A stretch of DNA of 64,000 nucleotides from Ceratodon purpureus (GCA_014871385.1 CM026426.1:53393972-53457971); one strand, 5' to 3'. Counted from the stretch's first letter, positions 39,584 through 49,958 are shown. Notes: generated from the sequence alone by a model not told the origin. Program-made: numbers and translations.

Positions 39584-40135
39584 AGAACAAGAAATTGACG
39601 GCTCAAGTGGCCGCCATAATGCTAGAATTGGCGAAGTAGAGCGAGGAAATTTGATTTTACCATGCAGAACAGATACTGTTCTAGACCTAATTTGCGGAGT
39701 GGTGGAGTTGCCAGGTGAAACCGTAGCAAAAGCCACGTTGTACAATCAATGTTACCTAAATGAGGGTCAAGTTGATCAGCAGAAGATCGTGAGCATCTTG
39801 ACCTGTAAGGCTCAGCAGCTGAAGTCCGCTATGACGGATGTTTAGGCCATTCTCCTATCCCTGGTCCGTATGATAATACTAGGGATTTCCGAATCTCTTT
39901 AAGCCAAGCTCTTCAAGCATGTAGGTGAAGTTGAACTCTCTCCCGCAATGGAGGCAATTGCACTTTCTAGTCAGCTTGGAGTGGTAATCCAAACTCCTCG
40001 AAGGGAGCGTAATCTGGATCCGCAACATGAGGCAATTGCACTTTCTAGTCAGCTTGGAGTGGTAATCCAAACTCCTCGAAGGGAGCGTAATCTGGATCCG
40101 CAACATGAGCAAAAGGCGGATCCCTTGTCGAAGAC
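39584..40135 (+). pseudogene. Unrecognised coding-like fragment with in-frame stops
   Basis: A plus-strand frame reads 'EIDGSSGRHNARIGEVERGN', 'LPCRTDTVLDLICGVVELPG', 'NQCYLNEGQVDQQKIVSILT' up to a TAG at ~39845. The same frame continues after a second stop into 'AKLFKHVGEVELSPAMEAIA'. It ends with the 78-bp tandem duplication. I do not recognise the family. The copia LTR lies directly upstream and may have truncated it. Confidence 0.4.
39951..40106 (+). repeat. Perfect 78-bp tandem duplication (2 units)
   Basis: Units 39951-40028 and 40029-40106 are identical. 78 bp is 26 codons, so the duplication keeps the open frame (EAIALSSQLGVVIQTPRRER...). Identity of the units implies a very recent event, or an assembly artefact. 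Confidence 0.9.
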
Positions 40136-40174
40136 CACAAATTGTAGGAAGTCGTCAAAATCCTTAAAGTCATC

Positions 40175-40318
40175 GCTACATACTAGATATTGGGCGAGAG
40201 GAGGGAGAATATTGGTGGTAGCAGGTCACCCCGCGCCATCGCCGCACTATGGCTCGGCTATCGGGGCTCCCTACTACCACCAATATTCTTCCTCCTCTCG
40301 CCTAATATCGTATGTAGC
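40175..40318. repeat. Hairpin-forming inverted repeat, ~48-bp arms
   Basis: Left arm 40175-40222 and right arm 40271-40318 are inverted copies (GCTACATAC, then GGCGAGAGGAGG and GAATATTGGTGGTAG) with a few mismatches and one 2-nt bulge. The loop is 48 nt and GC-rich. It could be a small foldback transposon or a small-RNA precursor. Confidence 0.75.
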
Positions 40319-40535
40319 AGTCGAGGGGAGGCAAGAAGTGACAATGTGATTGGTCGAGAGCGCGAGGATCAAAAGAATATCATATTCTACTCTCCTTTTT
40401 TAGTGGTGGGACCCTGGTTCTCATCGTTCTTGGTCCTCGTCGCAAGAGAAGCTCCTCTATCCTTCCATATCGGCCTTCCTCTTGACCAATCACGAGGCTG
40501 CTATCGCACTCACGGCCTCCCCTCTACTGCTACCA
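40314..40535. repeat. Second foldback, 222 bp
   Basis: The outer arms GTAGCAGTCGAGGGGAGGC (40314-40332) and its inverted partner GTAGCAGTAGAGGGGAGGC (~40517-40535) match at 18 of 19. Inner inverted GTGATTGGTC pairs 40346-40355 with 40484-40493. No coding capacity. Likely a MITE or foldback element adjoining the first hairpin. Confidence 0.6.
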
Positions 40536-40902
40536 GACAATAATTCAATCGTTCAAATCCAAATGGAGCGAGTGCACTCACCAATTCTGGAAATTGCTAT
40601 ATCCTCGGAACGAGCCTGTAGACTGATAAGCTCTTGAATTCACCCAACTTCTTCTGAAGCCCTAAGGTAGGAGGGATCACGACCAAAAACGGTTTACATC
40701 CATAATTATGTTTATTTTAGATTGATAATGTATATTCGTAGTACATGGTTTAATTTTTAGGTCACGGAAAATAAGACATTTCTACCTTAGAATGAACAAA
40801 GATGCTAGATGTTAACTGTTTTTTATTGTGATCCCGTTTCCAGCATCCTACCTTAGTTGCTGAGTCATGCCGTCTCTAAAAGGCCAAAGTTAAAAGCAGA
40901 GG

Positions 40903-41273
40903 TTGGACACTACTCCTACTCGGAGTACCAATCTATTTCTAAGGAAGATTTCTGGAAAGAAAAAGACATTATCGACACCGGAAGAAGATTCAGCCAAGAA
41001 TATGACTTTAGATGACGATTCAAAAGGACGTACCAGTTTCTCAGCATCAGACGACTCGGTAGAAGAAGTTCATCCAAGCCAAATGAACACCCAGCTTTAG
41101 GATAACTTAGAAGTTGGTCAGTCCATCCAAGAATGCCTCAGGGTTTGGAAAGAAATTGGTGGTCCAAATGGAATTTGTGGAAAAGAAGTAGAAGAAAGCG
41201 AAGCAGCCCAAAACCGTGTAGAGGTGAAGCTAAACAAGAGCAACAATTTACTTGGGTTCAAATTAGGTGGATA
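40903..41273 (+). pseudogene. Unrecognised coding-like fragment left of the Pack-MULE
   Basis: One plus-strand frame reads 'RSTNLFLRKISGKKKTLSTP' ... 'DDSVEEVHPSQMNTQL', a TAG, then 'DNLEVGQSIQECLRVWKEIG' ... 'NRVEVKLNKSNNLLGFKLGG'. One in-frame stop in ~124 codons. No family recognised. The Pack-MULE inserted 40 bp downstream. Confidence 0.35.
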
Positions 41274-41424
41274 GGCATAAAATTTTCTGCTCAACAACTG
41301 TTTTCATTGCTGCTCCTTTATGGAGAACGCTATTTCGCATGTAGTAACGGTGGGCCCCATTGCGGCGTCCGACGTGGCCCGCCACGTTGACCGCTCGCGT
41401 TTCCCCTTGATCCCGCGGTTCCGG

Positions 41425-42491
41425 TCAGTAGCGAAACGGGTAAAATCGGGATGTCACGTAACACTGTACCACGAGACACTCCCTCCCACGTCTCCTGGTG
41501 ACACTGAGTGTTCTCGGCTTTGTCGCACAGTTCTGTTGGCCAGTGACACTGGGATCCTTCAAACTGCCCACTTGCTTCTTCTTACGGACGTTTTTCTTCT
41601 TCGCACTTGGAGGAGGGCTAGTGTAGAGAGGTTCGTCGCAAGGAACTTCATTCAGGTCGGGAATTCCTGCCCTAGTCTTGGTATTGCAGGTCCCTTTGCA
41701 TGGCACTGCAGGAGGACTCACCTGTCCCTTCGACTTCCTAGTTCTCCGCTTCTTCGGAGAGGCAATGGGTTCTTGTACCATCCAATCCATAGCGTCTATG
41801 ACACATGCAGGTGTCTTCGACTTGAATCTCTGAGGAGCCTTTCTTCCTCCAAAAGCATTTGTCCTCTTGGCTCTAGCTTTCCGAGTCGGTGCAAGAGTGT
41901 TCCCCTCAGGTACGTAGTCAGGAACTCTAGGTTTTTTCTTGGACTTAGGGAGGAGATCCTCCGAAATTGGCTTCACAATATCCAAGAAATCCTTTGGTCC
42001 ATACTCACACCTAAATCTGCGGATGATGCAATAATCAGTACTAATCTAAACCATACACATATGCGCAGACGAATTCTGAAGGACAACACTGTGACAATGA
42101 GGTTTCCAAATCTGATGAACTCCATGGAAGTCTTGTGTCCATCTCAACTTAGATTGGGCTTCCGATTCTCCTTGTTCGCACGAAATGTGCACTATGCACC
42201 TTCCAGCCCACACTGCATACCTTCGATGAAGTCGTTAACCCTGTCAGTTGGAACAAAACATTGTTGAACAACGTACGATTTCTTGTGCTCAGCACGGGGC
42301 GGACGATATTCTAGCTCCCATTTCAGATCGCGGTGTCCGAAACTACCATCAAGAGGGTTTTGCACGCGATCGACAATTGCCTGTAGTTGCACTTTGTGAA
42401 TATTGAAGGCAGTAGGATCTACATCCAACCCTAATCCATCAACGTCCATCGAAACTGGGAACTCAGCAGCATTGCCCTCCATGCCGCCCAT
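41425..42491 (-). CDS. Gene carried by the MULE: basic protein with DLNEVP motif
   Basis: The first ATG is at 42491. Exon 1 runs to about 42210 ('NIHKVQLQAIVDRVQNPLDG', 'DLKWELEYRPP', 'SYVVQQCFVPTDRVNDFIEG'). Exon 2 runs from an acceptor CATCCGCAG near 42018 to the stop at 41425 ('FRCEYGPKDFLDIVKPISED'). The donor is not settled. Exon 2 has repeated basic clusters (KSKKKPR, SPKKRRTRKSKG, SAKKKNVRKKK), so nuclear location is likely. It also has 'IPDLNEVPCDEP', a match to the plant EAR repression motif DLNxxP. The last ~28 codons are read from the terminal inverted repeat. I do not recognise the N-terminal domain. It could be a captured host fragment or the N-terminal part of a MULE transposase family. 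Confidence 0.55.
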
Positions 42492-42839
42492 TCCCAAACC
42501 CAGAACGCTAACGACACAGACACTAACAATCACCGCAACGTAGGTTCCCGCCGAGGGGGAAAGGCCTAACCCTAACACGTGAACAGTAGAACAATGTGAA
42601 AGAAACCGTAGTGACACTGGTGATCTGCTAGCAGGACTTCAAACTCTTCAGGAATGAACTTCCCCACCCACATGGAATTCACATTGCTTTTGGACAGAGC
42701 TGGAAACAACAAAACCGGTACAGTAAACTTCGATCAAACCAGGAAACCAAGCACAGACAGAAAGAGAAGACAAGACAAGAACACTGGAAACCTAATCCAC
42801 TAGAAACCCTAGCCGGGTCGAGGAAGGCGATGTGAGTTC

Positions 42840-42858
42840 TGACGTCAGAGTGACGTCA
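42840..42858. promoter_or_regulatory. Two TGACGTCA palindromes, as-1-like
   Basis: TGACGTCA occurs at 42840-42847 and 42851-42858, 11 bp start to start, about 350 bp upstream of the ATG of the carried gene and inside the transposon. TGACG pairs are binding sites for plant TGA-type bZIP factors. Function is inferred from sequence only. Confidence 0.5.
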
Positions 42859-43324
42859 CTTTTTTTTTGAGTTTGCTGTTAGATTTTCAGATCCAGTGTC
42901 ACGGGGAACGGCCAGTTCTCAATGTCTCCAAGAGACGTGGGAGGGAGTGTCTCGTGGTACAGTGTTACGTGACATCGCGATTTTACCCGTTTCGCGACTT
43001 ACCGGAACCGCGGGATCAAGGGGGAAACGCGAGCGGCCAGCGTGGCGGGCCACGTCGGACGCCGCGACGGGGCCCACCGTTACAACATGCAAAATAGCGT
43101 TCTCCCTCCTTTATTGGGTGATGCCACCTCACCTTCAGTTTCTTCTAATTACTATCACAATCCCTCATTGGCAACAAGTCCAATTTTGTGCTAGGAAACT
43201 AAACGAAATACAAATTTGGAGAAGTTGATTAAGTACGTGCTGAATGAATTATGTCAACTAACAGCAATTTTATAACCTACAACTACTGAGTGAGTAGAAG
43301 ATGCGTGAAGAAAGTACATGAAAG

Positions 43325-43527
43325 ATGAAGCTCGTGAAGACAGTCAGCGACAAAAAGTACTGGGTTTTCTGGGAGCCCTTCTACATTTCCAAAGGTCTAT
43401 TGCAAAAAGAACTTCCAAGAATAGGCCTGTGGACATTGATTCATACTTCCAAAACCGTAAAAAAGGGTGCACAGTACTCGCCTTATCATGCGAGTCTTTG
43501 GCATGCTTGCAAAGGTATTTATTCATT
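43325..43527 (+). CDS. Short unrecognised ORF interrupted by a retro-insertion
   Basis: The frame reads 'MKLVKTVSDKKYWVFWEPFY', then 'ISKGLLQKELPRIGLWTLIH' and 'YHASLWHACKGIYSF', where the 110-bp poly(A) insertion begins. Aromatic-rich and protein-like but without a family match. Weak call. Confidence 0.25.
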
Positions 43528-43586
43528 TATCCCCTAGTTCCTTGTATTTTTTCCTTTATCAATGGAAATCATCCATGTGTTTCAAC

Positions 43587-43637
<51 letters not shown>
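43528..43637 (+). mobile_element. Tiny poly(A) retro-insertion with 17-bp target duplication
   Basis: A body of ~61 bp (starts TATCCCCTAGTTCCTTG, ends GTGTTTCAACCT) is followed by 49 A residues. AAAGGTATTTATTCATT occurs just before (43511-43527) and again at 43635-43651. Poly(A) plus a long direct duplication is the mark of LINE-driven reverse transcription: a SINE, a 5'-truncated LINE or an mRNA 3' end. Confidence 0.85.
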
Positions 43638-43639
<2 letters not shown>

Positions 43640-43651
43640 TATTTATTCATT

Positions 43652-44700
43652 AATTGGAGTACAAAGCAAGTCTCTAGCTGTGAAAATAACTTGTTTATAT
43701 CGTGTATAACTTGCATGACAACTCCTTTTCGGTCTTTTGTGTCCAATACAGTTGAAGCTTTTCAATAATGCCAAGATGCATCATTCTTGTGCAGTTGTTT
43801 GATGTGAGATAACTAAGCCTGCCGTCGAATTCCTCACGCACACCAAAAACATAAGGTTAGTCCCATGCCTCAATTTAGGAATGGAATTGAGATATGTGTA
43901 GAAAGAGTCATTTTGAGCATCCTATAAAGGACCCCAAGCTGTCTTATCGGCAATAGTAACCTCCTGTCTCTCGCCTTCTTCATTTGTCAAGGATACATAA
44001 AAGACTACGACCATCTTGATATCCATGGACGAACTTCAAAAGATTTCTATGGAGAGTTGGTCTAACTACCGGCATTGCGAGCATTCTGTAAAGAACTATA
44101 GAGAAACGAGCCACACTTGATAGCTTCATGCACAAACTTGAAAGTGTCTACAGAAATCAGCTTTCGTCAGCCCCTGATTTGATCTTCGTCATATCCGCTG
44201 TGGTTGTCCTCTCCAAGAGATTTGTCATCTTCCGCAACAACATTATCCTTGCATTTGACATCACCACCCTCTGAAACCAAGGACTGAATCTCCATTGGTG
44301 ACACCTGCACACCAGAATTGGTTGCGTACTGCTTCAACACCTGCATTCAGATTAACATTGGTAGAAGGGGAATCGTAAACAGTTCAATAACTTTCCAGGA
44401 ATTAATGAAATTGCATTATTGAATTATTAACACATTTACATTTTGCAACCGACAATTATAAATCAATCAACAACATTTTTGGGAAGAATACCCGACAGCA
44501 CCGGTGTTTTAGATATGAATTTAACACCCACCCAATTGCTCTGTAATGATCAGGTAAATATGATTTTCACTAACTTGTCCAAAAATACAAGGCTTGCATG
44601 AAATACGAAGAAAACTGACCACTATGAATCCCAACTCAATCAGACAGGCTCACAGCACTCTCAATGAACAGGTGCTTCTGATTGCAAAAAGAAATGTCTA
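43652..44700. other. Spacer without a supported gene
   Basis: No open frame with convincing content on either strand. TTGAGCATCCTATAAAGGACCCC at ~43914 resembles the end of the MITE at 44701 and may be a decayed relative. Confidence 0.35.
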
Positions 44701-45114
44701 TTTAGAGCATCCCAGTAGTCCCCTTACTGTAAACCCTTAAAGGGCCTTTGACGGACAGTCACATCACAATTATAGGTTGAGTGGAATTTTGGTCCTCCCT
44801 TAAAGGTGATATGTAAACGATTTCTCTACTTGATTGTTGTGAAACTCTTTAACAAGTTGCCAAAGAAATCTAAATCCAAGGGTAGTGGAAAGAAGATAGA
44901 AAGATGAGAGCTTGAAATTTTCTATTTCTGGCGATTTAAGGGTGACCTTTAAAGGACTGAAATTTAGTGATCTTTTACCCTTTAGAGTTTGCGGCTTGGA
45001 TGAGAAAGGTGTTTAGAGGTCACCATTGGGACCTTAGAGGACCCTTAAGCCTCTAACCCGGATGAAGCCGGATGGAGGTTTAAGGGCTTACAAGTCCGCT
45101 AGGGATGCTCTAAA
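44701..45114. mobile_element. 414-bp MITE with TTTAGAGCATCCC ends
   Basis: TTTAGAGCATCCC at the left end is inverted at 45102-45114 (GGGATGCTCTAAA), with further inward similarity (CTTA...AAACCCTTAA). TA flanks both ends. Non-coding. A half-copy of related sequence is at about 62165-62215. Confidence 0.7.
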
Positions 45115-45904
45115 TATCAAAATCAGGCAGTAGCCAGCCGAGTTCATCACCAAGCGCCTGGATGTGCTTGTGCTGAGCACTGAAGTCATCGCGGTAAACG
45201 GATACACATACTGCAACTTGTCGGCCATGGACCCGTGTGTCACAATAACATCTCGCACTAGAAACTCCAGCGTATCTCGCCCTATGAACCTCATATTTGA
45301 CGGTATATACAATAACCTCATCTCCTGGCAACCTTGCCGTGAGACTAAGCCCGTTTCTTGAATCCGCTACATCCTAAACGAACTTAACAACGTTTCGAAG
45401 CAGGTACTCGGTTCAAGAAGAACATCTTGCAAACAAGAACCTCTCATATTCAACGAAACCAAAACCTCCATCACCACAACCAGAATTACGACGAAGAGCC
45501 GGTTCAGACTGGGCCAAACTCGAGAGAAGAAGCATGATTCCACTGTCCCAAACTAGGTTGGGAGGAGAAGCCTTTGGGCTGAAATGTACTCTTAAAATAG
45601 AGATCACGACAGAAAGATAGAGTCCTCACTCAACCGATGACCTAGAGCCCAAAACCTAACCAATTTTGAATCTGAAACCATGTATTGCAAGGTCTACATA
45701 TTGGAAAACATTCTTCAAAAATTGAAATATGACAATTGATTTTTGGGAGGATTAACAATATTGAACACATCTATTCACCTGTGATGTCACCACCCGCGCG
45801 CTAGTGCTATCACTTCCACTGCCATGAATGCCGTCGCTAGTGCCATCGTCCGTGATATCGTCGACGCCTTTCTCCAGTTCCTCCATGGAGATTTGCCAAC
45901 AGTC
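45115..45904. other. Spacer left of the mariner remnant
   Basis: Short frames only, and no family recognised. The left end of the mariner-like element should be here if present, but its GAAGCACAATAAAGTGG-type terminus was not found. Confidence 0.35.
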
Positions 45905-46998
45905 CTAGCAATTTATGATCGTCTTTTTCCAAGCAACTTGCAATTGCTTGGGTGTAATGGCGGCAAAGAACTCGAGGAGGCGGTTCCTGAGGCTCAACTC
46001 TGTCTTGTCTATGTTAGAGGCGGCAACAATCTTGTTCTTTACCATGCCCCATACTTGCTCGATGGACTGCAGCTCGCAGAGACATAGAAGGGTCTTTATA
46101 ATCACATGCCCGTAACTTTGGACAATTTTGTACGACGCGTAGACCAGTGGGATTTGAAGAGCCTCAGGAAGCTTCAATTTTGTCAAATTCGTGCTGTTTT
46201 CTTGCATCAGTATAGCTACATCTTTACTCTCCAACCAAGCGCGAATATCTATAAGGCGCGTTAATGTTGTTGGCTGTGGGTCGACTTTTCGGAAGTGGTA
46301 CTTAGCGCTGTCCATGTGGATGTGGCAGACGCCGTAGTCTACCCGGAGACTGCAGCAGAGCTTTGTGAAGAGCCTTTCGAAAAGCTCTGCGGTAAAATTA
46401 CGGTGATAATTGTGAAAATCTGGTGCAATCTGGCACTCTCGAACAAATTCAGGGACTGTTCGCCACAGCTCGTCGTCCGCTACTGATGTGTCCCGCCTGG
46501 AGATGCCGCATTGCTTACCTTTGACTTGCCATATAAGCACGGTCTCGCACACCAATTTGGCTTCAAGCTATAGTCTTGGCAAAAGACAACAAAAGCGCCG
46601 AAAAATGAGGAGCATAGGTTTTCGGCCCCGCTCGTTAACAACACCCTTTGCAGGAACCCACGTGAAACAGGCATGGTGATCAAGGTGGCAATACGACTCA
46701 ACAAGGAAGAATTCCGTGGCAATAGGAAGGCCATTTTGGTGAAGGTTATTGAGTCTCTTCTCCATGTAGATGTTCCGATAGTCAATGGTGCCTTGCGAGT
46801 CCTGTAAAAGGTTATGACGATTCCCTTTGCAGTAGTGAAAATCGAGTGCCTTCAGGTTTTGCTATAGGGTTCAAATTGTGACAACGTGATATAGCTTGGC
46901 AAGCTCGGCGACGAGGAGCTTTGAGTGCATAGGCACGCGGGCTTATTGGCGTCGATTACCAGCTCACAAAGTTTCGAAGCCAGCATTGAGTCGACCAT
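45905..46998 (-). pseudogene. Tc1/mariner-like (DDE) transposase, broken
   Basis: Likely start is ATG at 46998 (MVDSMLASKLCELVIDANKP). 'ESYCHLDHHACFTWVPAKGV' at ~46.7 kb is the first catalytic block, but the expected Asp is Val (LVES). 'CHIHMDSAKYHFRK' gives the second Asp, and 'LQSIEQVWGMVKNKI' the terminal acidic/W motif of the IS630-Tc1-mariner group. The C-terminus 'PKQLQVAWKKTIINC' ends at 45905. There are in-frame stops (TAG at 46568-46570, TGA near the N-terminus) and one or two frame changes around 46.55-46.8 kb, so it is inactive. Confidence 0.75.
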
Positions 46999-47275
46999 CT
47001 AAAGACAATAGAGGCTCCAAAATGAAGAAATTAAGACTTTGGAAAAGTTAATTTTCATGATTTAGAACTAGTGGTCAAATTAAGTTTCAATTAAGGATGT
47101 TCTTTTTACGACGATAGGATACCTTGTGACACCCTAGACAGTGACTAAAATGCTCAAAAACTACACCAAAATGCTAAATATCAGCTTTGAGCTTTAAAAA
47201 ACAGCAAACTTCATATTCACTTCTTAGTGATCACATGTTGTACTTTGTGGTCCACTTTATTGTGCTCACCTCCAG
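46993..47275 (-). repeat. 5' end of the mariner-like element
   Basis: About 280 bp upstream of the transposase ATG, ending at GTGGTCCACTTTATTGTGCT. The reverse complement recurs at ~57300-57580 with roughly 85% identity. It therefore marks the 5' end of this transposon family. Confidence 0.75.
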
Positions 47276-47484
47276 ACGCCTGCGGGAGTTGAGCCACGTA
47301 TGCTCATTTTCCAGGCGTCTATGGCTGCTGAGATGCGCATGAACGTTCATGAGGAGCACAAATTTGTTGGGAGTGGTTGCACTGTGTGTCCATTAAGATT
47401 GCATGCAAACATCGCAGAAGGACAAGACATGGTGCATTGGAAAGCTAGAGCGCTTGTGAGTTGCGCTATGTAACCATTACGTGC

Positions 47485-47615
47485 AAAAAAGGGTCTCCAA
47501 AAGGCCGCGTAAGCCTGCCCAAATTAGGTGAACCCCTTGCCCAAAACAACCTCTGGCGCTGGCAGCGGGTGACAGAATCGCTGCTCGCGGAGTTAAGAGT
47601 GCGTCTTAATGGAAT
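47485..47615 (+). repeat. Dispersed repeat related to the 390-bp MITE
   Basis: AAAAGGCCGCGTAAGCCTGC, then TAGGTGAAC and CTCTGGCGCTGGCAGCGG, match the reverse complement of ~30735-30840 with few changes. The outer end of the MITE is missing here, so this is a fragment. Confidence 0.6.
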
Positions 47616-48438
47616 CGGGATGGGATTGCGGGGCGGGGTCGGTGTGCCTAGTGGCGCCGAGGTGGCTCCGTTGTTTGGTGAACCACGACTCCTTGCATTT
47701 ACTGACCTTGAAGCCCGAGTCGAAGGAGAGATGACGGGAGATTGGTGTCAACCGTTTCAAGATTCAAAGTTTGTTGCCATAGCGGGTTCATGGCATGAAG
47801 CTTGGCCGGGACTAGGTTGGTCTCCCCTCCTACGAATGGGGTGAAACAAAGTTGGGTGCCTAGAATTTGGGTGTTGCAGAACCGAAGACCCCATTCTAAG
47901 GTGGATCTTAGGAATTCGAGGTTGAGAGTGACAACTTAACTTGTGAGCGGTTTTTTACAGATACGCGCTCGCAGCAATTACAAATTTGAGCAACAAGCAT
48001 TGGAAGGGTATTCTTGCAACTCCTACTGCCGTTGACCGAGAACATACTGTAAGTGCGTTTTCCAGATTAGAAGTTTGAGTCGTGCATGGCCTGTACTAGG
48101 GTAGATGATGCTCTTCATTTCATTTTGCAATTTCCTTGAGTGGCTATGGTTTAGGATTTGGTTGTTGAGAACTCTGGAGTTTTGGGTATTTGGCAATCTT
48201 AAGAACGTTTTTCTTCATACTTCCAGTCCGATCCGAGCCATTGAGAGCTTGAAGCACTACTTCGGATCTCTGGACTCTCGATGGCAGCAAGAGTGGCGGA
48301 GCCTTTAAGCTACCGTCCCCAAATTCCGCTTGATGCACGCTATGCACCACTTGTTAGGCGAGGTTTGTTGTGATCTGAGCAAGCCTGTCCATCAACTTTT
48401 CCAGCACGGAGGGCAGCCGGGATTCAAACATTCACCAT

Positions 48439-48519
48439 GCTCTGCTGGACCACCTCAAGGAGGTGGTCTTGGATGAAAATAATTCACTATTCAAGGACCT
48501 TGAGGTGGTCTAGCAGAGC
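48439..48519. repeat. Short hairpin, 22-bp arms
   Basis: GCTCTGCTGGACCACCTCAAGG (48439-48460) is inverted at 48498-48519 with one mismatch. The loop is 37 nt. Non-coding foldback. Confidence 0.6.
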
Positions 48520-48627
48520 AGGTATGCATCATCTTCTTATCATGTTGGCAGCAAAGGTGAATGTCCGTTTGGTGCCAGCAACTGCATTGTGTGTCTTTAA
48601 CAAAGGAAGCTAATTCGATTGCATTAC

Positions 48628-49958
48628 ACAAACATTCTCACGTGAGGAGATTCTTGCATAGTTGGAAGGGGCTCCGTTGATATTTGTCCTCAAACTGGAT
48701 GAGGCGGAGATTGTAAACGGGAAGAAATTTGAACGTGTTAGCATCACATTGATGAACAAGGCATTGGACGCTGACATTTAGGTGGACCACGAGAGGTACT
48801 TCTCAGTACAATCCGAGGAGGAGATTTGGCGAGTTGCCACGTTTCACGTCAAGAAGGAGTCCTACAAAGTTCTGTTGTGAATAATTAAAAAATTGAACTT
48901 ACTAACTGTGATTGCAGAACAGTCAGATGGCCAGAGACTACATGTCCCCGGAGTTGGTGAATTCGATGTGGAGTAGCACCTTGCAGCAGACATGAAGACA
49001 ATTAAGTGCATGTATCGGCTTTAGGCTGGGCCTGCATGTGTAATGAACTGCATATACTTCAAGCAAAAGAAGATTAAGCCCACTGTGGGGACAGCAAGTC
49101 AGGCAAATGCTGCCATCAGAAGCCGTGGTAAAGCAAACTGGGTGGAGGGGCTTTTTTCCAACAGCGTACCAGAAGAACCTTGTGACATGACAACATCTAC
49201 TAGGTGGAGGCCCTTCCTGCCAATTCCTTTGTCCAGAGTGCACATTTGTACACTAGATGCCTTGGTTCGATTAACAAAGAAGATTGTGCACATGCATATC
49301 ATGTATGTTTGGAACATACAGAATCAGAGACTTAGGGCTACTGCAATTGAACAGATGGAGAAGTCGTTGTCCGCAATTGTGGCTCATGGTGGAAACGTAG
49401 AGATTAGGAGGGACCCGAAGCTGAGTGACAACACTTGAAACGAGCCACTGAAACCATCTCTAAGAGGTGTTGTTGCCAGCAGACTTTTTAGGCTAAGCTT
49501 TTGGTCTGGCAATGATAAGGCCTGGAAGGATATTTGTCAAGTTGAGAATAATAATGCCAGAAGTGGAGCTGACCACATTGCAAAGTATCAGATGTGGCAA
49601 GCCTTCAAAGAGGTCGTACCATATTTGACCGGATTGATGTTGACAGCAGAGCAAAGGATGTAGTTCAAGCAGAAGATACACAAGTGGGGAAAGGCATACT
49701 TAAAGGCCTTCGGAGAGGAGCATGTTATCCATTATATGGTATGCTCTCCGCTTTGTCTGTTGATGCTTTTGGTCTTTCTTCAGTGGGCGCCTACTTGACC
49801 TCAGCAACCGCCTTTTAACTTCCTTGTTGTTGTTGTCAGCACGTAATTGTAAGGCACTCTACTTGGTTTGTGGATCACTATGGAAGCCTTGGAGTCTGGA
49901 GTTGCCAAGGTATGAAGAAATCACACCATCAAGCGAAGGCGGCACATCAAGCACATGG
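48628..49958 (+). pseudogene. Gene-family copy A (unrecognised CxYC / 'WSCQGM' family), 5'- and 3'-truncated
   Basis: Reads in parallel with copy B at 58.7-61.8 kb: 'PLIFVLKLDEAEIVNGKKFE', 'RVSITLMNKALDADI', 'HLAADMKTIKCMY', 'HIMYVWNIQNQRLRATAIEQ', 'YLTGLMLTAEQRM', 'GKAYLKAFGEEHVIHYM'. After an intron of about 100 bp (GTATGC...TTGTCAG) comes 'HVIVRHSTWFVDHYGSLGVW' and 'SCQGMKKSHHQAKAAHQAHG', where it stops. Several in-frame TAG/TGA codons stand where copy B has Gln or Trp. The intron is kept, so it is not a processed copy. Function unknown; behaves like a transposon-borne gene. Confidence 0.65.

Larger units (their letters stand above)
41322..43105 (-). mobile_element. Non-autonomous MULE carrying a gene (Pack-MULE candidate)
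   Basis: 1784 bp with long terminal inverted repeats of ~188 bp (41322-~41509 and ~42918-43105, both starting GGAGAACGCTATTT, roughly 90% alike). It is flanked by a perfect 9-bp target duplication CTCCTTTAT (41313-41321 and 43106-43114). Long TIRs with a 9-bp duplication are the hallmark of Mutator-like elements. It contains no transposase signature; instead it carries a minus-strand gene with an intron-like gap. Confidence 0.9.
47276..48627. other. Mixed repeats between mariner remnant and gene-family copy A
   Basis: Contains the dispersed repeat 47485-47615 and a 22-bp hairpin at 48439-48519 (listed separately). The rest has short frames only and nothing recognised. Confidence 0.35.

Noticed and set aside
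43589-43637. Long A run read as a poly-lysine protein
   Set aside because: It is the poly(A) tail of a retro-insertion with a target duplication, not coding sequence.
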